Shown piece after piece: positions 16,638 through 25,733 of a stretch of DNA of 64,000 bases; positions within the stretch are counted from its first letter, which is position 1; every line of letters starts with the position of its first letter. The notes below the pieces were generated by a model. It did no database searches. It was not told the DNA's origin and was given only the letters and a program-made list of their open reading frames with translations. The translations under genes were made by a program, and so were the position numbers. Origin of the DNA: Shimia biformata (GTDB lineage: Bacteria; Pseudomonadota; Alphaproteobacteria; Rhodobacterales; Rhodobacteraceae). Location of the stretch: assembly GCF_016888515.1 (NCBI RefSeq), contig NZ_JAFEJK010000001.1:124001-188000 (forward strand), given 5' to 3'.

Positions 16638-16797
16638 CTGTGCGCCCCCGGGGATTTTGGCCCCCAGGACTCCTTTACATGCTCCCATGTGCCGACCACG
16701 CCCCGTTGGAGTGGATGGTTCTGTGGCCCGCTTCAAGGTCAAGCTATTGGCGCAATGCGACGGAATTCGGGCAGAAAAGAGGATTCTTTACCGGTCG

Positions 16798-17796
16798 TTA
16801 ACCATTTTCAAACGACTGCATTTTCCCTCTCAGGATAAGGTTTGCGGGCAGTGAATGCGTCGCCGCCTGTTGTTCGGCGGTCAGGCAGGTCAGCGTTCTG
16901 GCGGCCAGTTCCTCGACAGGAAGTCCAATGGTCGACACCCCGCCTCCGATCCACTTGTAATGTCCCGGATCGCCGTAACCGACGAACTCCGGGCCGGAGT
17001 TCAGGCTTCGGTCCGCCTCGAGAAGCGCGCTCAGAATGCCGTTGGATATCTCGAAACCGCCACAGACGACGGCATCCACATCGCCCCTGTCCAGGATGGC
17101 TTTGGCGCTGCTACGCCCCAGGTCGAAACTGGGCGCGTCGGTGAATTCAAGCGTTTCGTCCCTGCCAAGCCCGGCCTGCGACAGGCCGTTGAGAAACGCT
17201 GCCAACCGCTCGGCACCCGAAGACAGTGTGGCCTCGCCGCCGACATATGCAATCTTTCGATGATTTTTGGCAGCGAGCTGACCAACCGCATGGGCCAATG
17301 CGGTCGAATCGTCGATCAGGACGGAAGAGGCCGGTTGCTCGAGAACTCGGTGTCGAATCAACTGGATAACCCGCATGGATTTCAACAGTGGCCGTTCGAA
17401 CTGCCAGTCGCCCGGCGCCGGCACCATGACCACGGCACCGGCCTGAACTTCGACCAGCCGCTGCAGCGCACGACGCTCAAGCAGTATGTCGTCACCAGTC
17501 AGGTGAATAATCAGGTGCAGCGCGTGTTCTTCACAGGCGACGGCCAACGCGTTGGCATAGCGGGCATAAAACTCGTTCACGATATTGGGCAGCAGAAGGC
17601 CGACAATTGCCGTCCGATCACCGCGCATCGCCTTGGCCGCGGCGCTTTTGACGTATCCCAGCTCAGCGGCGCGTTTCAGCACCGCGTCGCGGGTTTCCTT
17701 CTGCACATTGGGATGGTTCGACAGCGCCCGGCTGACGGTCATATGCGAGATGCCAAGATCTTTGGCGATGGATTTGATCGTCACCCGCTGCGACAC
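16798..17796 (-). CDS. LacI-family transcriptional regulator
   Basis: A 332-residue repressor: an N-terminal helix-turn-helix (VTIKSIAKDLGISHMTVSRAL) with hinge helix to about residue 60, then a periplasmic-binding-protein-like effector domain (IVGLLLPNIVNEFYA...). Such proteins usually bind sugars or related acids. It lies 74 bp after ubiV on the same strand but does not clearly belong to the ubiquinone unit. Its target is unknown. Confidence 0.9.
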   Translation of the reverse strand: MSQRVTIKSIAKDLGISHMTVSRALSNHPNVQKETRDAVLKRAAELGYVKSAAAKAMRGDRTAIVGLLLPNIVNEFYARYANALAVACEEHALHLIIHLTGDDILLERRALQRLVEVQAGAVVMVPAPGDWQFERPLLKSMRVIQLIRHRVLEQPASSVLIDDSTALAHAVGQLAAKNHRKIAYVGGEATLSSGAERLAAFLNGLSQAGLGRDETLEFTDAPSFDLGRSSAKAILDRGDVDAVVCGGFEISNGILSALLEADRSLNSGPEFVGYGDPGHYKWIGGGVSTIGLPVEELAARTLTCLTAEQQAATHSLPANLILRGKMQSFENG

Positions 17797-17870
17797 GTCT
17801 GCCCGTTTCCTTCAAGGTTTCGGGCGATAATGGTCAATCGGGCGACCAAGATCAAAGGCAAATCGGTTGA

Positions 17871-18770
17871 TCAGACTGCCACGCCGGACCAATCCGCGCC
17901 TCGCGCGCCCGTCAGGAACCCGTCCGACAGCCGTCCCCCCGGTGCCAGCGCAGCCAGGACGCGCGCGGCATCATCAGGCGATACGGAGCCATCTAGCACA
18001 CCGCGATAGGCAGCAACGACGCTGCCGAACGCACCGGTCTGCGGCGACAGTCGCAGGGCCGAGACACCGGCATCGCGCAACTCTTCAACTTTGCGCACAA
18101 GGCTGGCGGTGCTGTCCGACAAAGTCTGGACCCCGTTCATGGCGAGGAAGGGCTGGCCATCGGTTGTCACGACTGACAACCCGTCGGGGTCGTCCTCGCA
18201 GGCGAATTGGCAATTGTCCTTGGTGCGGCCATGCAGACGCGCGTGGTAACACCGCCCTGAAATCGCCAGCGGCAGGCGTCCAAAACCCCAGACCTCGACC
18301 GCGACGCCAAGCTCGGCGCCCAGCGCGGCCAGCACCTGAACCGAAGACAGCGGCAACTCGGGCGGCAGACAAATCCGGGTCGCGCCGCGCGACGCAAGCC
18401 AGCGAAACGTGCCCTCGTTATAGACATTGACCAGCGGACCCACCCAGAACTCCGCCCCATCCGGCACATGGGACAGCGCCGTTAGGTCGTTGATCTCGAC
18501 CGGGACGCCCATCGCGCCCAGATCAGCCGTCAACTTCCGTTCACGCTTCAGCGTCACCAGCGCAAGCGAGGTCAGCGCAACGGTCTTGCCGGCGTCCAAC
18601 AGCGTCTCGACCGCCGCGGGGATACGATCCTGATAAAACGGCAGACGTTTGGAACAGACCAACTCACCCAGCACCACGCGTAGCGCAGCGCTGTCTGCCA
18701 TTTCGCCGTAAAAACCCGCCCAGGTGTCTGCGTCCCAGAAGAACTGGTTTGGTCCGATTGTCAGGTCCAT
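17871..18770 (-). CDS. ubiV: O2-independent ubiquinone hydroxylation protein UbiV (U32 family)
   Basis: A 299-residue U32-family protein. With UbiU it hydroxylates the ubiquinone ring without oxygen, using prephenate as the oxygen donor in characterised systems. Four cysteines, C39, C174, C187 and C191, sit with the spacing of the 4Fe-4S ligands of E. coli UbiV. I chose the ATG at 18770, four bases after the ubiU stop; longer frames overlap ubiU. Third gene of the ubiT-ubiU-ubiV unit. Confidence 0.9.
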   Translation of the reverse strand: MDLTIGPNQFFWDADTWAGFYGEMADSAALRVVLGELVCSKRLPFYQDRIPAAVETLLDAGKTVALTSLALVTLKRERKLTADLGAMGVPVEINDLTALSHVPDGAEFWVGPLVNVYNEGTFRWLASRGATRICLPPELPLSSVQVLAALGAELGVAVEVWGFGRLPLAISGRCYHARLHGRTKDNCQFACEDDPDGLSVVTTDGQPFLAMNGVQTLSDSTASLVRKVEELRDAGVSALRLSPQTGAFGSVVAAYRGVLDGSVSPDDAARVLAALAPGGRLSDGFLTGARGADWSGVAV

Positions 18771-18774
18771 CGCG

Positions 18775-19758
18775 TCACCTCCAGGTTTTCTTGTAGGCGC
18801 CGGTGGTGCCGGATTGCCCTTCGCTGAGCCGCGCCAGCATACCCGCAGGCAACGGACGCCCCTCGGCCACGGCATCAACTGCGGCGCGGAAATTCCTGAC
18901 CACCTGCGCCACGTAAGAGCGCGACCTCTGACGGCCCTCGATCTTCAGCGCAGTCACTCCGGCCTTGGCCAGTTGCGGGATCAGTTGCTCCGCATTGAGG
19001 CTGGTGGGGTCTTCGAACGTGTGGCTGGTCTTGTCACCGGCGGTGAAACACCCCTTGCACAAGGTCGGATAAGGCGCGGGTTCATCGCGGCCGACCTTGT
19101 GGATTGTGTAACCACCCAGCCGGGCGGCCAAACCGTCGGGTTCCTCACTGTATTTTACATGGCTTGCCGGAGAGCAGACCCCGTTCATGTTCGGAGACTC
19201 TCCCGTAGCGTAGGACGAAAGTGAACACCGCCCTTCGGCCATGACACAGAGACCGCCAAAGACAAACACCTCGGTCTCGACATCGATTTCGGCATTGATC
19301 GCGGCGATTTCTGGAACGGACAGGACACGCGGCAGCACCACGCGTTTCACGTCGAACGTATCGGCGTAAAAGTTGATAATATCGGAATTGGCGGCAGCAG
19401 CCTGAACCGAAAGGTGCCGTCGCAGACCCGGATGATGCTCGGCGGCAAAGGCCAGAAGGCCGATGTCGGCCAAGATCACCGCATCCGCCCCGGCGGTTTC
19501 GGCATCGGCAATCGCAGCATGCCACAGGTGTTCGGCTCCGGCACGGGGATAGGTATTGATCGCCACCAGCACCTTTGAACCGCGGGCATGGGCAAATGCG
19601 ATCCCTTCGGCCATTTCCGCGCGGCCGAAGTTGAGGCCGGGGAAATTGCGGGCGTTGGTTTCGTCGGCGAAGCCACAATAGATCGTGTGGGCCCCGGCCT
19701 TGACCGCAGCGCGCAGGGCTGCAGGCGTTCCGGCGGGGCAGACGATTTCAAGGGTCAT
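18775..19758 (-). CDS. ubiU: O2-independent ubiquinone hydroxylation protein UbiU (U32 family)
   Basis: This 327-residue U32-family protein has cysteines C171, C178, C195 and C234, with the same intervals as the 4Fe-4S ligands of E. coli UbiU. It starts MTLEIVCPAGTPAALRAAVKAG, the N-terminal strand-helix of the family. It acts as a heterodimer with UbiV, with UbiT bringing the lipid substrate. Its ATG overlaps the ubiT stop by one base and ubiV follows after 4 bp, so the three are translationally coupled. Confidence 0.92.
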   Translation of the reverse strand: MTLEIVCPAGTPAALRAAVKAGAHTIYCGFADETNARNFPGLNFGRAEMAEGIAFAHARGSKVLVAINTYPRAGAEHLWHAAIADAETAGADAVILADIGLLAFAAEHHPGLRRHLSVQAAAANSDIINFYADTFDVKRVVLPRVLSVPEIAAINAEIDVETEVFVFGGLCVMAEGRCSLSSYATGESPNMNGVCSPASHVKYSEEPDGLAARLGGYTIHKVGRDEPAPYPTLCKGCFTAGDKTSHTFEDPTSLNAEQLIPQLAKAGVTALKIEGRQRSRSYVAQVVRNFRAAVDAVAEGRPLPAGMLARLSEGQSGTTGAYKKTWR

Positions 19759-20300
19759 CAGTAATCCTCTTCCGGGCGGGTCAGCGCGACGCCGGTGCGA
19801 CGTTCGGCGAACCGGATCAGCGCACGCAAGGGGCGGGAAAGGGTCATCGGCAGGGCGTCGATCTCCTCGGACAGGTCCAGTTCCGCGTCGTCGATCGCAT
19901 TGCGCAGGGCCAGTGTCGCGGCGGTGTCCCCCTCGATCACCAGATCCCGCGAGAAGAACAGAGCATCGCCATCATAGACCCCGTGAACCAGACCCAGCAG
20001 CGCAGCCATCGGCCCAGCAATCCGCGCATCCCCGCCGGGATCGCGGCGCAGCACACGGATATGCGGCTCGGATGCGCGCAGGTCGAATTGCAGCACCATC
20101 GGCAGGTCGGTCGGGTCAATCACGAACCGCGCTGCGCCGTCGCTACCCAGGCGGGTCAGAAGTTCAGGGTGGCGTCGAGTGATGCGACGGGCCAGCGCTG
20201 TCAGCGCGACGGACAAAGGCGCCAGCGGCGGCAGGCGCAAGGCCAGCGCCGCCGGGCGCGGAAAGACCGGTATCGATCCCGGCGTTTCGGCGTAATGCAA
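19758..20300 (-). CDS. ubiT: Ubiquinone biosynthesis accessory factor UbiT (SCP2 domain)
   Basis: A protein of about 180 residues with an SCP2-like lipid-binding core (RFVIDPTDLPMVLQFDL..., GVYDGDALFFSRDLVIEGDTAATLALRNAIDDAEL), the hallmark of UbiT, which presents the isoprenoid substrate to UbiUV. I chose a TTG start at 20300 because GGAGGA lies 5 nt before it; the open frame extends to 20360. An FNR-type box lies 100 bp upstream. Confidence 0.85.
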   Translation of the reverse strand: MHYAETPGSIPVFPRPAALALRLPPLAPLSVALTALARRITRRHPELLTRLGSDGAARFVIDPTDLPMVLQFDLRASEPHIRVLRRDPGGDARIAGPMAALLGLVHGVYDGDALFFSRDLVIEGDTAATLALRNAIDDAELDLSEEIDALPMTLSRPLRALIRFAERRTGVALTRPEEDY

Positions 20301-20399
20301 ATTGTCCTCCTTGCACGGGCCAAGATTATTGGAGGGCAGGAACCGGGACGCAGGCCCCACCCCCGAAACAGGGCATAGTCCGAGTCGCCCGGGCCTTGC

Positions 20400-20413
20400 T
20401 TGACAATCGTCAA
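20400..20413. promoter_or_regulatory. FNR/FnrL-type box between ubiTUV and ubiDX
   Basis: TTGAC-AATC-GTCAA is a perfect 14-bp dyad matching the FNR/CRP-family half-site TTGA with N6 spacing. It lies 100 bp before ubiT and 71 bp before ubiD on the opposite strand, so one site could serve both. Anaerobic control fits the O2-independent pathway. Confidence 0.65.
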
Positions 20414-20483
20414 GTGGCGTGCGGTTTTCCCCTGCTAGGACAGAATCCGCCGATCTCCAATCAACGGACCCCGGAACTGCCCG

Positions 20484-21980
20484 ATGCGCGCCCTACCCGC
20501 CTTTCCCGACCTCAGACACTTCCTTCAATGGTGCGACGACACCGGGCAACTTGCGCATATCGCCGACCCGGTCCCGATCCGCCATCGCATGACGGCAGTC
20601 CACAAGACCGTGTTGGAGGCGGGCGGCCCGGTTCTTCAGTTTGACAATCCACTTGGCGGAAACGGCATGCCCGTCGTGACCAACCTGTTCGGCACTGCTG
20701 ACCGGGTTGCTGCCGGGCTGGGCCTGACTCTGGACGGGCTGGACGAGTTCGGCGCCTTTCTTGCTTCGCTCCGCAGCCCGGCTCCGCCCGAAGGCATGCG
20801 AGATGCCCTGTCGCGCTGGCCGATGCTGAAGGCGGCGCTGGCGACCCGGCCAAAAACCGGCGGTAAGGCTGCGGTACAGAAAGAGGTTTGGCAGGGAAAA
20901 GATGTCGATCTGAGCGCAATCCCGGTCCAGACCCACTGGCCGGGCGACGCCGGGCCACTGATCACTTGGCCGGTTGTCCTGACCCGCCCGCACGACAGCG
21001 ACCCAACCGATACCGGGCGCTATAATGCCGGCGTTTACCGCGCGCAGGTGATTGACCGGGACCGCATCATCATGCGCTGGCTGGCCCACCGCGGCGGCGC
21101 GGCGCATCATCGAAGCTGGCAGAAGGCGGGTGAGAAGATGCCCGTCGCCATTGCGCTGGGATGTGATCCTGGCACGCTGCTGGCGGCGGCGCTTCCCTTG
21201 CCGGAAACCGTGTCGGAACTGACCTTCTCAGGCGTCCTGCGTGGAGCGCGCCCGCATTTGGTGCCCGCGAAAACCGTGCCGCTGATGGTGCCCGCTGAAG
21301 CCGAGATCATACTAGAGGGTTGGGTTGACCCGGTTGAAACCGCCCCCGAGGGACCATTCGGCGACCACACCGGGTACTATAACGCCGCCGAGCCCTTTCC
21401 CCTCATGCAGGTCAGCGCCATCACCCACCGACCCGATCCCCTTTACCTGTCCACCTATACGGGGCGTCCACCGGACGAACCGGCGATAATCGGAGAGGTA
21501 TTCAACCGCCTGACACTGCCAGTGATCCGCGCGCAGATCCCCGAGGTCCGCGACCTGTGGCTTCCTCCCGCCGCCTGTTCCTATCGCATGGCGGTGGTGT
21601 CGATCGACAAACGTTATCCCGGTCAGGCGCGGCGGGTGATGATGGCGTTGTGGGGGATGCTGCCGCAGTTTTCCTATACCAAGCTGGTCATCGTAGTGGA
21701 TGACGACCTAGACCCGTCCAACTGGGACGATATCGCCTGGGCGCTTGCAACCCGGATGGATCCGGGTCGCGACCTGATGCTGGTCGATGGCACGCCGATG
21801 GATTACCTCGACTTCGCGTCGCCGGAACCGGGGCTGGCCGGTAAGCTGGGGATCGACGCGACCACCAAGATCGGTGCGGAAACTCACCGCGATTGGGGTG
21901 AAGTCATGCGCACCGACCCCGGCGATGTGGCTTGGGCGCAAGACCTTGTCGCGCGTGTCCTACCGGGGGTGCGGCCATGA
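20484..21980 (+). CDS. ubiD: UbiD-family decarboxylase (polyprenyl-4-hydroxybenzoate decarboxylase)
   Basis: A 498-residue UbiD-fold enzyme that removes CO2 from the ubiquinone ring precursor with prenylated FMN. Typical segments are AGGPVLQFDNP, EAEIILEGWVDPVETAPEGPFGDHTGYYN (acidic catalytic region), DPLYLSTYTGRPPDEPA and KLVIVVDDDLDPSNWDDIAWALATRMDP. Its stop overlaps the ubiX start (ATGA), which supplies the cofactor. Divergent from ubiTUV. Other UbiD enzymes act on other aromatic acids, but the neighbours make the quinone role most likely. Confidence 0.92.
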   Translation: MRALPAFPDLRHFLQWCDDTGQLAHIADPVPIRHRMTAVHKTVLEAGGPVLQFDNPLGGNGMPVVTNLFGTADRVAAGLGLTLDGLDEFGAFLASLRSPAPPEGMRDALSRWPMLKAALATRPKTGGKAAVQKEVWQGKDVDLSAIPVQTHWPGDAGPLITWPVVLTRPHDSDPTDTGRYNAGVYRAQVIDRDRIIMRWLAHRGGAAHHRSWQKAGEKMPVAIALGCDPGTLLAAALPLPETVSELTFSGVLRGARPHLVPAKTVPLMVPAEAEIILEGWVDPVETAPEGPFGDHTGYYNAAEPFPLMQVSAITHRPDPLYLSTYTGRPPDEPAIIGEVFNRLTLPVIRAQIPEVRDLWLPPAACSYRMAVVSIDKRYPGQARRVMMALWGMLPQFSYTKLVIVVDDDLDPSNWDDIAWALATRMDPGRDLMLVDGTPMDYLDFASPEPGLAGKLGIDATTKIGAETHRDWGEVMRTDPGDVAWAQDLVARVLPGVRP

Positions 21981-22540
21981 CGGTCCGGGTTGTGCTAGGG
22001 GTCAGTGGCGCATCCGGCGCGGTATTGTCGCTAGCCGTGGCGCGGGCGCTTCGGGACATCGGCGCATCCATCGACCTTGTTGTCAGCGAAGCGGGACGTC
22101 GCACCCTGACCGAAGAAATCGGTCCCGATGCCTATGACGGTTTGAAAGACCTCGCAGCCACCACCTATCCGGTGCGCGATATCGGGGCGCGGATCGCCAG
22201 CGGTTCTTCCCCGGTCGCAGGCATGATCGTCGCCCCCTGCTCCATGCGGTCGCTGGCGGCCATTGCGCATGGCCTGGATGACAACCTTCTGACCCGCGCC
22301 GCCGGTGTGCAGTTGAAAGAGCGACGCAAACTTATCCTTCTGGCGCGGGAAACTCCGCTGACCCTGGCCCACCTGCGCAACATGACCGCCGTGACCGAGA
22401 TGGGCGGGATCATCATGCCTCCGGTGCCCGCTTTCTACTTGGGACACGCCAACCTTGATGTCGCCGCCACCCAGATTGCGGCGCGCGCCGTCGATCTGTT
22501 GCGCGTCGCGCCGCCTATTGCAGAGGCCTGGAACGGTTAA
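21977..22540 (+). CDS. ubiX: Flavin prenyltransferase UbiX
   Basis: A 187-residue flavoprotein. VVLGVSGASGAVLSLAVARAL is the FMN-binding start, ASGSSPVAGMIVAPCSMRSLAAIAHG the conserved core, and RKLILLARETPLTLAHLRNM the family C-terminal motif. It prenylates FMN with dimethylallyl phosphate to make the UbiD cofactor. I chose the ATG at 21977, which overlaps the ubiD stop; a frame from 21932 lies inside ubiD. Confidence 0.94.
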   Translation: MTVRVVLGVSGASGAVLSLAVARALRDIGASIDLVVSEAGRRTLTEEIGPDAYDGLKDLAATTYPVRDIGARIASGSSPVAGMIVAPCSMRSLAAIAHGLDDNLLTRAAGVQLKERRKLILLARETPLTLAHLRNMTAVTEMGGIIMPPVPAFYLGHANLDVAATQIAARAVDLLRVAPPIAEAWNG

Positions 22541-23532
22541 CTTTCCCCGCCAAGGCAGCCAGACATCGCAATGCCGATGTTGCGGATCAGGTCAGGATAG
22601 AAGCCCATGTTTTCGGCCAGGCCCGCCCCCATTGGGTCAATGACCGCGGTGCCGACATCGCTTCCTTCTGTGACGGTTCGAACCAGCTTGGGATTGAACT
22701 GCGGTTCGGAAAAGACACATGTCACCCCCGCGCCGCGCACCAGGTCGCGGATCGCAGCCACCCGGCGCGGACCGGGATCAGCCGCATCGCCCAGCGCAAT
22801 TGATCCTTTGGCCGAAATCCCAAACCGGGTCTCGAAGTACTGATAGGCATCGTGGAACACAACGAAAGGCACGCCCCGAACTGGCGCCAGAAGCGCCTCG
22901 ACATCCGCGATTGCAGCGTCGATCTCTTCCTGACCCGCCCGGGCGTTGGCACGATAGGCGGACGCGTTCTCCGGGTCTGCACCGGCCAGGTTCTCAGCGA
23001 TCACATCAAGCCAGGCCTTGCCGTTTTCCGGGTCGAGCCAAGCATGCGGGTCGATGACTTCGCCCTCGTGCGAGTGATCGGCGTCGTGATGATCGTCCTG
23101 GTGTTCGTCGTGGCGATCGTCGTCGTGATGATCTTCGTCATGGCCGTGATCGTCATCTCCGTGATCGTGTTCAGCAAACGCTTCGCCAGTGCGCAACTGC
23201 AACTCGAGCCCACCACCCTGGTGCAAAAGCGAGATGACCACAGCATCCGAGGCCAGCTCAGACACTGCCTTCCCCATCCACGGTGCCAGTTCGGGTCCAA
23301 CCCAGAACACCAGATCGGCCTTTTCCAGTATCGCCGCTTCGGATGGGCGCATGGAGTAACCGTGTGGCGAGGCATTGGCTGGCAACACCTGGTCCGGCGT
23401 ACCAACGCCGTCCATCACCCGCGCCACCAGCGCCCGCACGGGTGCGATGTCGGCAGCTACATTTGGCACTTCTGCCGCAGCCGTGCCTGCCGCGCAAAAC
23501 AGCGCGACGCCAATCCAGTTCGTAAAACGCAT
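22537..23532 (-). CDS. znuA: Zinc ABC transporter substrate-binding protein ZnuA
   Basis: A 331-residue periplasmic zinc binder (cluster A-I). It has a signal peptide (TAAA-E), a metal histidine in SPHGYSMRPS, a His/Asp-rich loop (about residues 125-155, with many HD and DH pairs), IDPHAWLDPENGKAW and VVFHDAYQYFETRFG. The His-rich loop is typical of ZnuA rather than manganese-binding relatives. I chose the ATG at 23532 (MRFTNW) just before the signal peptide. It is divergent from zur-znuCB, with Zur-like boxes between; its stop overlaps the ubiX stop region by 4 bp in convergent orientation. Confidence 0.94.
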   Translation of the reverse strand: MRFTNWIGVALFCAAGTAAAEVPNVAADIAPVRALVARVMDGVGTPDQVLPANASPHGYSMRPSEAAILEKADLVFWVGPELAPWMGKAVSELASDAVVISLLHQGGGLELQLRTGEAFAEHDHGDDDHGHDEDHHDDDRHDEHQDDHHDADHSHEGEVIDPHAWLDPENGKAWLDVIAENLAGADPENASAYRANARAGQEEIDAAIADVEALLAPVRGVPFVVFHDAYQYFETRFGISAKGSIALGDAADPGPRRVAAIRDLVRGAGVTCVFSEPQFNPKLVRTVTEGSDVGTAVIDPMGAGLAENMGFYPDLIRNIGIAMSGCLGGES

Positions 23533-23544
23533 GTCGGGACTCAT

Positions 23545-23592
23545 GTAATGTTATAACAGCCGCGGCTTGATAAGGCGGATGGTATAACATAT
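23545..23592. promoter_or_regulatory. Zur-box-like sites between znuA and zur
   Basis: GTAATGTTATAACA (23545-23558) holds the palindrome TGTTATAACA. A second ATGTTATA core is present on the minus strand at about 23579-23592. Both resemble the Zur operator core TGTTATA-N-TATAACA and lie where divergent znuA and zur-znuCB promoters are expected. Confidence 0.65.
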
Positions 23593-23625
23593 CAAGTCCT
23601 AGTTTCAGGCAGGATGTGACTCGAT

Positions 23626-24108
23626 TTGGACCCGCTCGGTTTTTCCCCCCATAACCACGACCACTGCATCTCGGACGGCGTCGCAGCGGCCGACGCGCAG
23701 TGCCGCGCCAAAGGGCTGCAACTGACGCCGGTGCGCCGGCGCGTGCTGGAAATCCTGTTGCAAGAGCACCGCGCCATGGGCGCCTATGACATTCTCGACC
23801 ACCTGCGCAACGAGGGGCTGGGCAGCCAGCCGCCCGTGGCCTACCGCGCGTTGGATTTCCTTGTAAAACACGGGTTTGCCCACAAGATCGAGCGGCTGAA
23901 CGCATTTGTCGCCTGCGCCCATCCCGAAGGTGATCACGCCCCGGTTTTCCTGATCTGCCGCGATTGCAACAGCGTGGCCGAGTCCGATGGCCGCACTGTT
24001 CGCAAAGCCATGGCAGACACCGCGTCGCAAAGCGGGTTCGCCATTGACCGCAGTGTGGTCGAAGCCCTTGGCCTGTGTCCAAATTGCCGCGAAGGACACG
24101 CAGAATGA
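23626..24108 (+). CDS. zur: Fur-family zinc uptake regulator Zur
   Basis: A 160-residue regulator. A Fur-type winged helix (about 25-95; LTPVRRRVLEILLQEHRAMGAYDILDHL) precedes a dimerisation domain with structural zinc cysteines CRDC and CPNC, plus CAHPEGDHAP. It represses znu genes when zinc is sufficient. The reading frame begins with TTG at 23626; no in-frame ATG is available upstream. Its end overlaps znuC by ATGA. Confidence 0.92.
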   Translation: MDPLGFSPHNHDHCISDGVAAADAQCRAKGLQLTPVRRRVLEILLQEHRAMGAYDILDHLRNEGLGSQPPVAYRALDFLVKHGFAHKIERLNAFVACAHPEGDHAPVFLICRDCNSVAESDGRTVRKAMADTASQSGFAIDRSVVEALGLCPNCREGHAE

Positions 24109-24860
24109 CGCTAATTTCGCTGCAGGACATGTCCGTGTCTCTTGCCGGCCAAACTGTGCTGCGGGGCGTCAACTTGAGCATCAAAAAAGGTGAGATCGTC
24201 ACCATCGTCGGCCCGAACGGGTCTGGGAAGTCAACCCTGCTGAAGGCTATCATCGGTGCCGTAACCCCAAGCGCGGGCATGGTGACAGCAACGCCCGGTC
24301 TGGTGATCGGTTACGTGCCGCAGAAGCTCCATATCGACCAGACATTACCGCTGACGGTGCGCCGTTTTCTCAGCCTGCCGCGCAGGGTTGATGATGACAG
24401 GGCAATGCGCGCCCTGGAGCGCACCGGAGCGGCGGCGCTGGCAGGGCGTCAGATGTCGGCCCTGTCCGGCGGCCAGTTTCAGCGCGTCCTTCTGGCCCGT
24501 GCCCTGTTACATGACCCCGACATCCTGATCCTTGACGAAGCCACGCAGGGGTTGGACCAACCTGGATCGGCGGCCTTTTACCGGCTGATCGAAGAATTGC
24601 GTGCGGAACTCGGTTGCGCGGTGATTATGGTTAGCCATGAATTGCACGTGGTCATGGCGGCCAGCGACCGGGTCATCTGCCTGAATGGGCATGTCTGCTG
24701 CGAAGGTGAGCCAGAGCATGTCGCCTCAGCCCCGGAATACCGTGCGCTCTTTGGTACCGGAACGCAGGGCGCACTGGCGCTTTACCGTCACGAACACAAC
24801 CACGCCCATGATCACGATCATACGCACCAACATGCGCACGACCACGAGGCAGCGACATGA
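24105..24860 (+). CDS. znuC: Zinc ABC transporter ATPase ZnuC
   Basis: A 251-residue ATPase: Walker A GPNGSGKST, signature LSGGQFQRV, Walker B DILILDEATQ and the switch histidine in MVSHEL. The C-terminal about 25 residues are histidine-rich (HEHNHAHDHDHTHQ), seen in some zinc transport ATPases. I chose the ATG at 24105 overlapping the zur stop. The next gene, znuB, overlaps by 4 bp. Confidence 0.94.
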   Translation: MTLISLQDMSVSLAGQTVLRGVNLSIKKGEIVTIVGPNGSGKSTLLKAIIGAVTPSAGMVTATPGLVIGYVPQKLHIDQTLPLTVRRFLSLPRRVDDDRAMRALERTGAAALAGRQMSALSGGQFQRVLLARALLHDPDILILDEATQGLDQPGSAAFYRLIEELRAELGCAVIMVSHELHVVMAASDRVICLNGHVCCEGEPEHVASAPEYRALFGTGTQGALALYRHEHNHAHDHDHTHQHAHDHEAAT

Positions 24861-25660
24861 GCCTGTTGGATGATTTTCTGATCCGCGCCGCGCTTGCCGG
24901 TCTCGGCGTCGCGCTGGCTGCGGCGCCGCTCGGATGTTTCGTCGTCTGGCGGCGCATGGCCTATTTCGGCGACGCCACCGCCCATGCCGCGATCCTAGGG
25001 GTGGCACTGTCTTTGGCATTTCAAACCTCGGTCTTCGCCGGGGTTCTGGCTGTGGCGCTGACAATGGCCTTGACCGTTTCGACCCTGTCGGGGCGGGGCC
25101 ACGCGGTCGATACGCTTCTGGGGGTCATGGCACATTCGGCACTGGCGCTTGGTCTGGTCGCCGTGTCATTCATTGACGGCGTGCGGATCGACCTGATGGC
25201 CTATCTGTTCGGCGACATCCTGTCTGTTAGTCGCACCGACCTGCTTGTGATCTGGGGCGGTTCGACGCTGGTTCTGGGGCTGTTGGGCTGGCGCTGGTCG
25301 GCACTTTTGACGGCAACCCTGAACCCTGATCTGGCCTGGTCCGCCGGGATCAACCCGACCCGCGAACAGCGCATTCTGACGATTGCCCTTGCGCTTGTAG
25401 TGGCCGTAGCGATCAAAGTTGTCGGTGTCCTGCTGATCGCCGCAATGCTGATCGTACCTGCTGCGGCCGCACGTAACCTGTCCACGACGCCCGAGCGCAT
25501 GGCACTGATGGCGGCCGTCATCGGTGGGTTTTCGGCCCTCGGCGGGCTGGCAATCGCCTGGCGTTTCGACACGCCTGCCGGCCCCAGTATCGTAAGCCTT
25601 GCGGCGCTGGTTTTTACACTGACTGCCTTGATCCCGATGCGCCAAAACGCCCGAAGCTAG
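24857..25660 (+). CDS. znuB: Zinc ABC transporter permease ZnuB
   Basis: A 267-residue membrane protein with about eight hydrophobic helices, of the ABC-3 permease type. GCFVVWRRMAYFGDATAHAAILG near the N-terminus and VVGVLLIAAMLIVPAAAARNLS are characteristic. It completes zur-znuC-znuB; the ATG overlaps the znuC stop. Confidence 0.94.
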   Translation: MSLLDDFLIRAALAGLGVALAAAPLGCFVVWRRMAYFGDATAHAAILGVALSLAFQTSVFAGVLAVALTMALTVSTLSGRGHAVDTLLGVMAHSALALGLVAVSFIDGVRIDLMAYLFGDILSVSRTDLLVIWGGSTLVLGLLGWRWSALLTATLNPDLAWSAGINPTREQRILTIALALVVAVAIKVVGVLLIAAMLIVPAAAARNLSTTPERMALMAAVIGGFSALGGLAIAWRFDTPAGPSIVSLAALVFTLTALIPMRQNARS

Positions 25661-25688
25661 CTTTGGGATAGCGATGGACATCGCAAAC

Positions 25689-25704
25689 TAAACTTGTCAG
25701 TTTA
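25689..25704. promoter_or_regulatory. Palindromic operator-like site before the export operon
   Basis: TAAACT-TGTC-AGTTTA is a perfect 6+4+6 dyad, extended by a second register of 8-bp arms (25686-25707). It lies about 30 bp before the HlyD-type gene. TetR-family repressors commonly control such exporters through sites like this, but no TetR gene is adjacent in this window. Confidence 0.55.
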
Positions 25705-25733
25705 GTTACAGATGTCCCGACATGGTGCCTCAG

